Shown here piece by piece: positions 46,201-55,700 of a stretch of 64,000 nt of DNA. The notes beneath the pieces are model-generated. The model ran no database searches. It worked only from the letters and a program-made list of their open reading frames with translations, and was not told the DNA's origin. Each line of letters begins with the position of its first letter. Position 1 is the stretch's first letter. This DNA comes from Pyxidicoccus sp. MSG2 (GTDB lineage Bacteria; Myxococcota; Myxococcia; Myxococcales; Myxococcaceae), in the NCBI RefSeq assembly GCF_026626705.1, contig NZ_JAPNKC010000001.1:1736001-1800000 (forward strand). Direction: 5' to 3'. The translations under genes and the position numbers were made by a program.

Positions 46201-47979
46201 ACCGCGCAGGTGGCCGCGCGCCAGTGGACGGTGGACCCGAAGGACGCCGCGGGCTACGCGTCGCTGCTGGAGGCCCTCACCGCGGACGGCTTCGCGCCGG
46301 ACCGCATCCTCCACCTGTGGAGCGCGGAGCCGGAGCAGTCCGCCGGTGAGGCCGCGCTCGACACGGCACTGGAGCGGGGCTTCTCCAGCCTGCTCTTCCT
46401 GGCGCAGGCCCTGGGCCGTCAGGGCGGCGCGAAGCCGGTGTCGGTGGTGGCCGTCACGCACCGCATGCAGGCGCTCGCGGACGAGCAGCCCCGGCCGGAG
46501 TGGGCCACGGTGCTCGGCCCCTGCCGCGTGATTCCGCAGGAGTACCCGCACCTTTCCTGCCGCTCGGTGGACGTCGTCGTCCCGCTAGCGGGGAGCTGGC
46601 AGGAAGCCGCGCTGGCGGACGTGCTCCTCGCCGAGTGCGCTGCGGCCTCCCGCGCGGAGGCCGCCGTCGCGTACCGCGGCGGTCAGCGTCACGTGCAGGC
46701 CTTCGAGTCCGTGCCCCAGGGCGCCTCGAAGCCGGAGTCCCTGCCGCTGCGCGAGGGCGGCGTGTACCTGCTGCTCGGCGGCTTCGGCACGCTGGGCACC
46801 GCGCACGCGAAGGCCATTGCCCGCAAGGTGAAGGCGAAGCTGGTGCTGGCCAGCCGCACCGCGCTCCCCGAGCGCTCCGGCTGGGACGCATGGCTCGCGT
46901 CGCACGGCGAGGCCGACGCGGTCAGCCGCCGCATCCAGAAGGTGCGGGCGCTGGAGGCGCAGGGCTCCGAGGTGCACGTGGTGGCCGCGGACGTGGCCGA
47001 CCGGGCGCAGCTCAAGGCGGCCGTGGATGCGACGGTGTCGCGCTTCGGCACCCTGAACGGCGTGGTGTACGCGGCGGGCGACGTGGACCCGGCGCTCTTC
47101 CGCGCCATTCCCGACACGCGCCCGGAGGACGTGCGCAACCACTTCCGCAGCCGCATCCAGGGCCTGTACGCGCTGGAGGAGGCGCTGGCGGGCCGGACGC
47201 TGGACTTCTGCCACCTGGCCTCGTCGCTGGCGGCGGTGCTGGGCGGCCTGGGGCTGGCCTCGTACACGGCGGCCACGGGCTTCATGGATGCGTTCGCCGC
47301 GAAGCACACGCAGCAGTCCCCGGTGCCCTGGACGAGCGTGGGCTGGGACGCGTGGCGCTTCGAGGAGGGCTCGGCCTCGCCGCTGGCCACGGCCACGCCG
47401 TTCGGCGCGCTGGCCATCTCCGCGGACGAGGGCGCGCTGGCCTTCGAGCACCTGCTCTCGCTGGGCCCGGTGGGCCACGTGGCGGTGTCCACCAGCTCCC
47501 TGTCCGCCCGCGCCGCGCGCTGGACGCGGCCGGAGCAGAAGGAAGAGAAGACGCAGGGCGCGCTGGTGCAGCAGGACGCCGGGGCCGAGGACCGCACCCC
47601 GCGCCCCACGCTGCAGAACCCGTACGTGGCGCCCCGCGACGAGCTGGAGGAGTCGATTGCGCGCCTGTGGGAGTCCACGCTGGGCATCGCGCAGGTGGGC
47701 GTCCACGACAGCTTCTTCGAGCTGGGCGGCAACTCGCTGGTGGGCGTGAAGCTCATCGCCCGCGTGCGCGAGCAGTTCAAGGTCTCCATCCCCGCCGTCA
47801 GCCTCTACGAGGGCCCGACGGTGCACGCGCTGGCGAAGCTCATCAAGGCGGCCACCCTGCCGCCCGACGTGGCCGCGGCCGAGGAAGACGAGTCCAGCAT
47901 GGACCGGGGCGCGCGCCGCCGCGCCCGCCGCGCCCGCCGGGGTGAGTCCTCCGAGGATGCATCCGAAGACGAGACCTGA
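43246..47979 (+). CDS. Type I PKS, KS-AT-KR-ACP, with Ser in place of the KS cysteine
   Basis: A 1577-residue PKS module 21 bp after the initiation NRPS. KS ~22-445: the active-site motif reads 'VQSSSSTSL' where the other two KS domains of the operon have 'QTACSTSL' or 'SSACSTSL', so the nucleophile Cys is Ser196; 'HGTAT' replaces HGTGT. AT ~545-830: Ser645 in 'GHSIGEYVAAC' and 'HAFH', the malonyl-CoA type. KR ~900-1440: NADPH motif 'GGFGTLG' good, Tyr1340 present, but the catalytic Lys is Arg1303 and the Asn after Tyr is Thr1344. ACP ~1460-1535: Ser1497 in 'GGNSL'. No DH or ER. The module may be unable to condense or may decarboxylate only. ATG 43246 is used; ATG 43279 is an alternative. Confidence 0.9.
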   Translation: MPRDAASRDDFMSTENETEGGGLEGIAVIGMGARLPGAKTVAEFWKNLSGGVEGISFFTEEELIAEGIDPAIVKAPNYVKAGGVLGDAEMFDAAFFGLNPREAALMDPQHRVFLECAWEAMEGAGYSPERQPGRVGVFGGMSMNTYLLNNIYAHLAHVASLESLQASIGNDKDSLTTEVAYRLNLKGPAVTVQSSSSTSLTCIHFACQSLLSYECDAALAGGVSIHFPEKAGYLYYEGGTTAPDGHCHTFDAKAQGFVAGHGAAVLMLKRLEDAVRDGDTIYAVVKGSACNNDGSHKVSYMAPSVDGHAEAIALAQAVAGVTPDTISYVEAHGTATQVGDPIEVAALTQAFRQGTDAKQFCALGSAKTNVGHLDSAAGAVGFMKVALSLHHKKLVPHLNYDTPNPAIDFANSPFFVNTQLRDWPEGATPRRAGVSSLGMGGTNAHAILEEAPPLPATDAPRRPAQLLLLSARTDTALEATTDRLVSHLKNNPDVSLADVAFTLQVGRKRFGKRRALVCRTVADAVEALGSRDPQRVLSGVQDSAGRPVMFLFSGQGAQYVDMGRQLYETEAGFRADVDACAEKLKPHLGLDLRTVLYPPAGQAEAAAERLKQTALTQPALFVIEYALARRWMAWGVKPRAMLGHSIGEYVAACLAGVFSLDDALSLVAARGRLMQGMPAGTMLAVSLPESEVTGLLPATLSVAAVNSPGTCVVAGPVDAVEAFAAQLASRSVATSRLHTSHAFHSSMMDPILDAFREAVRKVKRNAPQVPYLSNVTGKWITTEEATSPDYWAKHLRGAVRFADGVGELLKDADAILLEVGPGNTLATLSRQHPAKGAQHAFVTSLRHPKETHADAEFLLNALGRLWLAGVDADWDAFLDGERRRRIPLPTAPFERQKFWVEPKKVSHAKAAQVDDTSGADQKQDVSRWFYLPTWKRTLPLASGEWAKTKACWWLFTPGPDGLGGQVAKRLADVGQDVITLTPGPRTAQVAARQWTVDPKDAAGYASLLEALTADGFAPDRILHLWSAEPEQSAGEAALDTALERGFSSLLFLAQALGRQGGAKPVSVVAVTHRMQALADEQPRPEWATVLGPCRVIPQEYPHLSCRSVDVVVPLAGSWQEAALADVLLAECAAASRAEAAVAYRGGQRHVQAFESVPQGASKPESLPLREGGVYLLLGGFGTLGTAHAKAIARKVKAKLVLASRTALPERSGWDAWLASHGEADAVSRRIQKVRALEAQGSEVHVVAADVADRAQLKAAVDATVSRFGTLNGVVYAAGDVDPALFRAIPDTRPEDVRNHFRSRIQGLYALEEALAGRTLDFCHLASSLAAVLGGLGLASYTAATGFMDAFAAKHTQQSPVPWTSVGWDAWRFEEGSASPLATATPFGALAISADEGALAFEHLLSLGPVGHVAVSTSSLSARAARWTRPEQKEEKTQGALVQQDAGAEDRTPRPTLQNPYVAPRDELEESIARLWESTLGIAQVGVHDSFFELGGNSLVGVKLIARVREQFKVSIPAVSLYEGPTVHALAKLIKAATLPPDVAAAEEDESSMDRGARRRARRARRGESSEDASEDET

Positions 47980-48023
47980 GCCGTAGAAACCCGACGGACC
48001 CCACACCCGAAAAGTCAGTGCCC

Positions 48024-51000
48024 ATGCCCAACGACATCGCCGCCGACGAGCAGGACATCGCCATCATCGGCATGACCGGGCGCTTCCCTGGAGCGCCCGA
48101 CCTCGACGCCTTCTGGCGCAACCTGCGCGAGGGCGTGGAGTCCATCCATCCCGTGCAGGACGCGGAGCTGGAAGCGCTGGGCGTGGACGCGTCCCTGCGC
48201 AAGGACGCGTCGTGGGTGAAGGCGTCCGCGGCGCTGGAGGGCATGGAGCTCTTCGACGCGGGCTTCTTCGGCTACACGCCCCGCGAGGCGGAGCTGATGG
48301 ACCCGCAGCACCGCGTCTTCCTGGAGAGCTGCTGGGAGGCGCTGGAGCGCGCGGGCTACGCGCCCGAGGGCTTCAAGGGCGCCATCGGCGTCTTCGGCGG
48401 CGCGCCGACGAATACGTACCTGCTGCACAACCTGGTGCCCAACGCGGACCAGCTCAGTATGCTGGACCAGGTGCAGATTGACGTCGCCAACGGCGGCGAC
48501 TTCCTGGGCACCCGCGTCGCGTACAAGCTCAACCTGCGCGGGCCCAGCTACTCCATCTCCAGTGCGTGCTCCACGTCGCTGGTGGCCACGCACGTCGCCG
48601 TCCAGAGCCTCCTCAACGAGGAGTGTGACATCGCCCTGGCCGGCGGCGTGTCCGTGCACGTGAAGCACCCGGAGGGCTACCGCTACCTGCCCGGCGGCAT
48701 CGTCTCGCCGGACGGACACTGCCGCGCCTTCGACGCGAAGGCGGACGGCACGGTGTTCGGCAGCGGCGCGGGCGTGGTGGTGCTCAAGCGCCTGAAGGAC
48801 GCACTGGAGGACGGCGACTTCATCCACGCCGTCATCAAGGGCTCCGCCATCAACAACGACGGCTCGGCGAAGGTGGGCTACACCGCGCCGAGCGTGGAGG
48901 GCCAGGCCGCCGTCATCGCCGAGGCCCTGGGCGCCGCGGGCGTGGAGCCGGAGAGCATCGGCTACGTGGAGGCGCACGGCACGGGCACGAAGATGGGCGA
49001 CCCCATCGAGGTGCGCGCGCTCACCAAGGCGTTCCGTCCGCGCAAGGCCAGCGCCGCCCCGGCGGCCACTGCCGCCACCGCGCGCAAGATTCCCATCGGC
49101 TCGGTGAAGACGAACATCGGCCACCTGGCGAACGCGGCCGGCGTGTCCAGCCTCATCAAGGCCGTGCTGTCGCTGCAGCACCGCGAGCTGGTGCCCAGCC
49201 TCCACTTCGAGCAGCCCAGCCCGGAGATTGATTTCGAGGCGAGCCCCTTCTACGTCAACGCGAAGCTGGAGCCCTGGCCGGCGCACCCGAAGCATCCGCG
49301 CCGCGCGGGCGTCAGCTCCTTCGGCGTGGGCGGCACCAACGCGCACATCGTCCTCCAGGAGGCCCCTGCCCTGCCCCCGTCCGGCCCGGCCCGGAAGGCG
49401 CAGATGCTGGTGCTGTCGGCCCGTTCCGCCACCGCGCTGGACGCCGCCACGCAGCGGCTGACGAAGCACCTGAAGGCGCACCCCGAGCAGTCGCTCGCGG
49501 ACGTGGCGTACACGCTCCAGGTGGGGCGCCAGCCCATGTCGCACCGCCGCGTGCTGGTGTGCACGGACCGGGACGACGCGCTCGCGGCGCTCGAAGCCGA
49601 GGGCATGCCGCGCTGCCTGACAGACGCGCCCCAGGTGCAGGACCGGCCGGTGGCCTTCCTCTTCCCGGGCCAGGGCTCGCAGTACGTGGGCATGGCGCGC
49701 GGGCTGTACGACGCCGAGCCCGTCTTCCGCGAGCACCTGGACGCCTGCGCCACGCACCTGCTCCCGCACCTGGGGCTGGACCTGCGCACGGTGCTGTACC
49801 CGGACGCCGCGGGCGTGGAGGAGGCAGCGAAGAAGCTGGGCCAGACGGCCCTGACGCAGCCGGCCCTCTTCGCGGTGGAGTACGCGCTGGCGCGGCTGTG
49901 GATGTCCTGGGGCGTGAAGCCGCAGGCCATGCTGGGGCACAGCGTGGGCGAGTACGTCGCCGCGTGCCTCGCGGGCGTCTTCGACTTGAAGGACGCGCTC
50001 GCGCTGGTGGCGAAGCGCGGGCAGCTCATGCAGTCGCTCCCCGCCGGCTCCATGCTGAGCGTGCAGCTTCCCGAGGACGCGCTGCGGCCGCACCTCACGC
50101 CGGAGCTGTCCCTGGCCGCCGTCAACGGGCCGCGCCTCACGGTGGTGGCCGGGCCGACGGAGGCCATTGCGGCGCTCCAGGCGAAGCTGGAGGCCCAGGC
50201 CGTGGGCGTGGCGAAGCTGCACACGTCGCACGCGTTCCACTCGGCGATGATGGACCCCATCCTCCCGGCCTTCATGGACGCGGTGCGCGCGGTGAAGCGC
50301 AACGCGCCGAAGCTCCAGTTCCTCTCCAACGTGACGGGCACGTGGATTGACGCCGCGCAGGCCGTGGACCCGGCGTACTGGGCGCAGCACCTGCGCCAGG
50401 CGGTGCGCTTCGACGCGGGCCTGCGCACGCTGGCGCAGAAGCCGCAGCTCGCGCTGCTGGAGGTGGGTCCGGGCACGACGCTCGCCTCGCTCGCACGGCA
50501 GCAGCCCGGCGCCGAGACGCGCGTGGCCGTCTCCTGCACACGGCACCCGCGCGAGACGACCGCCGACGACGTGACGGTGCTCGTGACGGCGCTGGGGAAG
50601 CTGTGGCTCAACGGCGTCCACCCGGACTGGGCGGGCTTCACGAAGAAGGAGCAGCGGCGCCGGCTGCCGCTTCCCTCCTACCCCTTCGAGCGGCAGCGCT
50701 ACTGGATTGATGCGCGTCCCGGCACCGGCCTGGGCATGACGCGTCCCGCGGCGGCCACCACCTCCGCATCGCCGGAGAAGAACAGCAACCCGGCGGACTG
50801 GTTCTACGTGCCGTCATGGAAGCGCGCGCCGCTGCCTCGCACGGCCGTGGCCACCGGGCCCGCGGCGGGCGTGCGGAGCTGGCTGGTGTTCGCGGACGCC
50901 GTGGGCGTGGCGGATGCGCTCGCCGCGAAGCTGGTGGCGGCGGGCCATGCCGTGGCGCGCGTCGTCCCCGGCACGGGCTTCAGCGCGTTGAGCGACGGCA

Positions 51001-52676
51001 GCTTCACGGTGGACCCGAAGCGGCGCGAGGACTACGCCGCGCTGCTGGACGCGCTCCAGCAGCAGGGCCACGCCGTCGGCGGCGTCGTGCACCTGTGGGG
51101 CGTGACGGCGGGCAACGTGCTGCGCGAGCTGGCGCTGGACACGGGCCTGCACAGCCTCCTGTCGCTCGCGCAGGCGCTGGGCGCGAAGGGCCAGACGGAG
51201 AAACAGCCCTGGTTCGTGGCCACCCGCGGAGCCGCGAAGGTGGAGCGCGCGGACGCCCTGGTGCCCGAGCTGGCGGCGCTGCTGGGGCCCTGCCGCGTGA
51301 TTCCCCAGGAGTACCCGCACGTCACCTGCCGGCTGGTGGACGTGGCCCCCGAGGGCCGGAGCGAGGACGCCCCCGCCCTGGCGGAGCACCTGCTGTCCGA
51401 GCTCTTCACGGGCGCGGCGGAGCCGGTGGTTGCCTGGCGTGGACGCCAGCGCTGGGTGCAGACCTTCGAGCCGCTGCAACTGGAGCAGGATGCCGCGTCC
51501 AGCCGTCCGCTGCGTGAGCAGGGCGTGTACCTCGTCACCGACGGCCTGGAAGGCCCGGGCTACGTACTGGCCGCGGACCTGGCGAAGACGCTCCAGGCGC
51601 GCCTCGCGCTGGTGGAGGCCCCGGGCTTCCCGGACCGCGAGCAGTGGGCGCAGGTGGTGGCCACCCACGAGCCGACGGACGCCACGCGCCGCAAGGTGGA
51701 GGCCGCACAGGCGCTGGAAGCGGCCGGAGCCGAGGTGCTGGTGCTCGGCGTGGACGCGACGGACGAGGCGCAGCTCCAGGGCGCGGTGACGCGCACGCGG
51801 GAGCGCTTCGGCCGCCTCGACGGCGTCATCCACGCAGCCAGCGGGCTGCGAGGCGCCATGCTGGGAGCCATCCAGGACCTCGGCCCCGAGCAGCGCGCCG
51901 CGTGCTTCGACCCCGCCGTGAATGGCCTGCGGGCCCTGGCCGCCGCGCTGCCCGCGGAGGGCCTGGACTTCGTGCTGCTCATGTCGTCGCTGTCCTCGGT
52001 GCTGGGCGGCCTGGGACAGGTGGCGCACGCGGCCTCCAGCGCGTACCTGGACGCCTTCGCGGAGGTGCGCTCCGACGCGGGCACCGTGCCCTGGCACAGC
52101 GTGGGCTGGGACGCGTGGAAGCTGGACGACACCGCCGCGCTGGGGGCGCTCGCGAAGTTCGCGCTGAGCCCCGCCGAGGGCGTGGACGCCACGCGCCGCA
52201 TCCTCTCGGGCGCCTCGGGCGGTCCCATCGCCGTGTGTACGGCGGACCTCGCGTCGCGGCGGCGGCAGTCGGCGCGCTCCGCGTCGCAGGCCCAGGCGGG
52301 CACCACGACCGGGGGCCGCAAGAGCCACCCGCGCCCCGCGCTCGCCACGGCCTACGTGGCGCCGCGCAATGACCTGGAGCGCACGCTCGCCACGGTGCTG
52401 CAGGGGGTGCTGGGCATCGACCCGCTGGGCATCGACGACAACTTCTTCGAGCTGGGCGCGGACTCGCTCCTCGCCGTCCAGGCGTCCGCACAGCTCAGGC
52501 AGGCCCTCCAGGTGGAGGTGCCGGCCGCCACCCTGTACCAGCGCCCCACGGCGCGCTCGCTCGCGGAGTTGCTGGGCGAGGGCGATGCCGCGGCCCGCGA
52601 GCGCGCGGAGAAGCTGGCGAAGCGCAAGGAAGAACTGAGCCGCCGCAACCAGTGGCTCCACCGCAAGCAGCGGTAG
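48024..52676 (+). CDS. Type I PKS, KS-AT-KR(inactive)-ACP
   Basis: A 1550-residue PKS module in the same operon. KS ~11-430 with Cys182 ('SSACSTSL') and the His motifs 'VEAHGTGT' and 'TNIGHL'. AT ~540-830 with Ser640 ('GHSVGEYVAAC') and 'HAFH', malonyl type. The KR region is degenerate: the nucleotide loop reads 'TDGLEGPG' instead of TGGxGxLG, the catalytic Lys is Ala1298 and the catalytic Tyr is His1335, so the keto group from this extension should remain. ACP ~1445-1520 with Ser1481 ('GADSL'). The start could also be the GTG two codons upstream. It lies 44 bp after the first PKS. Confidence 0.9.
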   Translation: MPNDIAADEQDIAIIGMTGRFPGAPDLDAFWRNLREGVESIHPVQDAELEALGVDASLRKDASWVKASAALEGMELFDAGFFGYTPREAELMDPQHRVFLESCWEALERAGYAPEGFKGAIGVFGGAPTNTYLLHNLVPNADQLSMLDQVQIDVANGGDFLGTRVAYKLNLRGPSYSISSACSTSLVATHVAVQSLLNEECDIALAGGVSVHVKHPEGYRYLPGGIVSPDGHCRAFDAKADGTVFGSGAGVVVLKRLKDALEDGDFIHAVIKGSAINNDGSAKVGYTAPSVEGQAAVIAEALGAAGVEPESIGYVEAHGTGTKMGDPIEVRALTKAFRPRKASAAPAATAATARKIPIGSVKTNIGHLANAAGVSSLIKAVLSLQHRELVPSLHFEQPSPEIDFEASPFYVNAKLEPWPAHPKHPRRAGVSSFGVGGTNAHIVLQEAPALPPSGPARKAQMLVLSARSATALDAATQRLTKHLKAHPEQSLADVAYTLQVGRQPMSHRRVLVCTDRDDALAALEAEGMPRCLTDAPQVQDRPVAFLFPGQGSQYVGMARGLYDAEPVFREHLDACATHLLPHLGLDLRTVLYPDAAGVEEAAKKLGQTALTQPALFAVEYALARLWMSWGVKPQAMLGHSVGEYVAACLAGVFDLKDALALVAKRGQLMQSLPAGSMLSVQLPEDALRPHLTPELSLAAVNGPRLTVVAGPTEAIAALQAKLEAQAVGVAKLHTSHAFHSAMMDPILPAFMDAVRAVKRNAPKLQFLSNVTGTWIDAAQAVDPAYWAQHLRQAVRFDAGLRTLAQKPQLALLEVGPGTTLASLARQQPGAETRVAVSCTRHPRETTADDVTVLVTALGKLWLNGVHPDWAGFTKKEQRRRLPLPSYPFERQRYWIDARPGTGLGMTRPAAATTSASPEKNSNPADWFYVPSWKRAPLPRTAVATGPAAGVRSWLVFADAVGVADALAAKLVAAGHAVARVVPGTGFSALSDGSFTVDPKRREDYAALLDALQQQGHAVGGVVHLWGVTAGNVLRELALDTGLHSLLSLAQALGAKGQTEKQPWFVATRGAAKVERADALVPELAALLGPCRVIPQEYPHVTCRLVDVAPEGRSEDAPALAEHLLSELFTGAAEPVVAWRGRQRWVQTFEPLQLEQDAASSRPLREQGVYLVTDGLEGPGYVLAADLAKTLQARLALVEAPGFPDREQWAQVVATHEPTDATRRKVEAAQALEAAGAEVLVLGVDATDEAQLQGAVTRTRERFGRLDGVIHAASGLRGAMLGAIQDLGPEQRAACFDPAVNGLRALAAALPAEGLDFVLLMSSLSSVLGGLGQVAHAASSAYLDAFAEVRSDAGTVPWHSVGWDAWKLDDTAALGALAKFALSPAEGVDATRRILSGASGGPIAVCTADLASRRRQSARSASQAQAGTTTGGRKSHPRPALATAYVAPRNDLERTLATVLQGVLGIDPLGIDDNFFELGADSLLAVQASAQLRQALQVEVPAATLYQRPTARSLAELLGEGDAAARERAEKLAKRKEELSRRNQWLHRKQR

Positions 52677-52721
52677 CAGCGCGAACGCGCGCACCGCCCA
52701 CATCCCCACGAGAAATACGCC

Positions 52722-55700
52722 ATGGCAGACATCAACGAGACCGACGAGTCCTCCTACGAGGGACTGGCCATTGCCGTCATCGGCATGGCCGGACGCTTCC
52801 CCGGCGCGAAGGACGTGGAGCAGTTCTGGAAGAACCTGTGCGCGGGCGTGGAGTCCATCGTCCCCCTCACCGACGACGAGCTTCGCGCCGCGGGTGTGCC
52901 CGCCGACGAGCTGGGCTCCGGCCGCTACGTGAAGGCGGCGCCGGTGCTGGACGGCGTGGAGAACTTCGACGCGGGCCTCTTCGGCTACACGCCGCTGGAG
53001 GCGCGCGTCATGGACCCGCAGCAGCGCCTGCTGCTGGAGTGCGCGTGGGAGGCGCTGGAGCACGCGGGCTATGACCCGGACAAGCACCCGGGCGAGCGCG
53101 TCTCCGTCTTCGCCGGCACCCGCACCAGCACGTACCTCTTCCACGTGCTGGCCAACCGCGCCGCGCTCCAGCCGCAGGACCGCCTGCTGGTGGAGCTGGG
53201 CAACGACATGTCGTCGCTGGCCACGCGCGTCTCGTACAAGCTCAACCTCACCGGCCCCAGCACCATGGTGCAGACGGCGTGCTCCACGTCGCTCGTCGCC
53301 ATCCACCTGGCCTGCCAGAGCCTGCTGATGGGCGAGTGCCGCATGGCCCTGGCCGCGGCCACCGCCGTCAACGTGCCGCACCGCGCGGGCTACACCTACG
53401 AGCCGGGCAGCATGCTGTCCCCGGACGGGCACGTGCGCCCCTTCGACGCGAAGGCCGAGGGCACCGTCTTCGGCAGCGGCGCGGGCGTGGTGGTGCTCAA
53501 GCGCCTGCAGGACGCGATTGCCGACGGCGACAACGTCCTGGCCGTCGTCCGCGGCTCGGCGGTGAACAACGACGGCTCGCACAAGGCGTCCTTCACCGCG
53601 CCCAGCGTGGAAGGCCAGACGGAAGTGCTGCTGGAGTCGCTGGCGTGCGCCGGACTGGACGCGGACGCCATCAGCTACCTGGAGGCCCACGGCACCGGCA
53701 CGTCGCTGGGAGACCCGATTGAAATCCTCGCGCTCAACAACGCCTGGCGCGCGAGCACGGACAAGAAGGGCTTCTGCAAGCTGGGTACGGCGAAGGGCAA
53801 CGTGGGCCACCTGGACGTGGCCGCGGGCATGGCGGGCTTCATCAAGACGGTGATGCAGCTCCAGCACCGCAAGCTGCCGCCCATGCTGAACTTCACGGCG
53901 CCCAACCCTCAAATCGACTTCGGCAACAGCCCCTTCACCGTCAACACGAAGCTGACGGACTGGACGGGCACCGGCCCGCTGCGCGCGGGTGTCAGCTCGT
54001 TCGGCTTCGGCGGCACCAACGCCCACGTCATCCTCGAGGAGGCTCCGAAGGCCGAGGCCTCCGGCCCGTCCCGTCCCGCGCAGCTCCTGCTGGTGTCGGC
54101 CCGGAGCGAGGCCGCGCTGGACACGGCCACCGACAACCTGGCGGCGTGGCTGAAGGAGCACCCGGGCGCGTCGCTGGCGGACGTGGCCTTCACGCTCCAG
54201 GTGGGCCGCAAGGACTTCGACCACCGCCGCGTGCTGGTGGCCCGCACCGCGCAGGATGCCGCGGAGGCGCTGGCCTCCCGCGCGCCCGCGCGCGTCCTCA
54301 CGGGCCTGCGCGAGGTGGGCGACCGGCCGGTGGTCTTCATGTTCCCCGGCCAGGGCGCGCAGCACGTGAACATGGCGCGCGAGCTGTATGACAGCGAGCC
54401 CGCCTTCCGCGCCGAGGTGGACACCTGCGCGGAGAAGCTCAAGCCGCACCTGGGCCTGGACCTGCGCACCGTCCTCTACCCCGCCCCCTCCGGCGAGGCC
54501 GAGGCCACGAAGAAGCTGGAGGGCACCGCCCTCACCCAGCCGGCGCTGTTCGTCATCGAATACGCGCTGGCGAAGCTGTGGATGGCCTGGGGCGTGAAGC
54601 CACGCGCCATGGTGGGCCACAGCATCGGCGAGTACGTGGCCGCCTGCCTCGCGGGCGTCTTCTCGCTGGACGACGCGCTGGCGCTGGTGGCCACGCGCGG
54701 CCGGCTGATGCAGTCGCTGCCCGCGGGCTCCATGCTCGCCGTGCCGCTGCCCGAGGCCGAAGTCACGCCGCTGCTGGAGGGGAAGCTGGACCTCGCGGCC
54801 GTCAACGGCCCGGCGATGTGCGTGGTGGCCGGCCCCACGGAGGCCGTGGACGCGCTGGAGGCGAAGCTCTCCGCGCGCGGTGTCCAGGCGCGGCGGCTGC
54901 ACACGTCGCACGCCTTCCACTCCGCGATGATGGACTCCATCCTCGCGCCCTTCACGGACGCGGTCCGCCGCGTGCGCCTCCAGGCGCCGAAGCTGCCGTA
55001 CGTGTCCAACGTGACGGGCACGTGGATTGACGCCGCGCAGGCCACGGACCCGGCGTACTGGGCCCGCCACCTGCGCTCGCCGGTGCGCTTCGCCCAGGGG
55101 CTGCGCGAGCTGCTGAAGGACGCCTCCGACGTGCTGCTGGAGGTGGGCCCCGGCCAGACGCTGGGCAGCCTCGCCAAGGCGCAGCCGGAGGCCGCCGGGC
55201 GCACGGTGCTCTCGTCGTCCCGCCACCCGCAGAAGCCCGAGTCCGACGCCGCGAAGCTGATGGGCGTGGTCGGCGAGCTGTGGCTGGCCGGTGTGCCGAT
55301 GGACTGGAAGGGCCTCTACACCGCGCAGAAGCGCCACCGCGTGCCGCTGCCGGGCTACCCCTTCGAGCGCGAGCGCTACTGGGTGGACGCCGTGGAGGGC
55401 GCGGCCGCGCAGACGCAGACGCGCGCGCCCACGGGCAAGCACGCGGACGTGGCGGACTGGTTCCACGTCCCCGCGTGGAAGCCCGCGGCCCCGCCCGCGC
55501 TGGACGCCGAGGCGCTGGCGAAGTCGCGCTGCTGGGTGCTGCTGGAGGACGGGCTCGGGGTGGGCGAGGCGCTGGCCCGCCGCCTGAAGGCGGAAGGGCG
55601 TGACGTCGTCACCGTGAAGGCGGGCAAGGCGTACGCCCGCGAGGACGCGCGTCGCTACACCGCCGCGCCGGACAGCAAGACGGACCTGCAGGCGGTGTTC

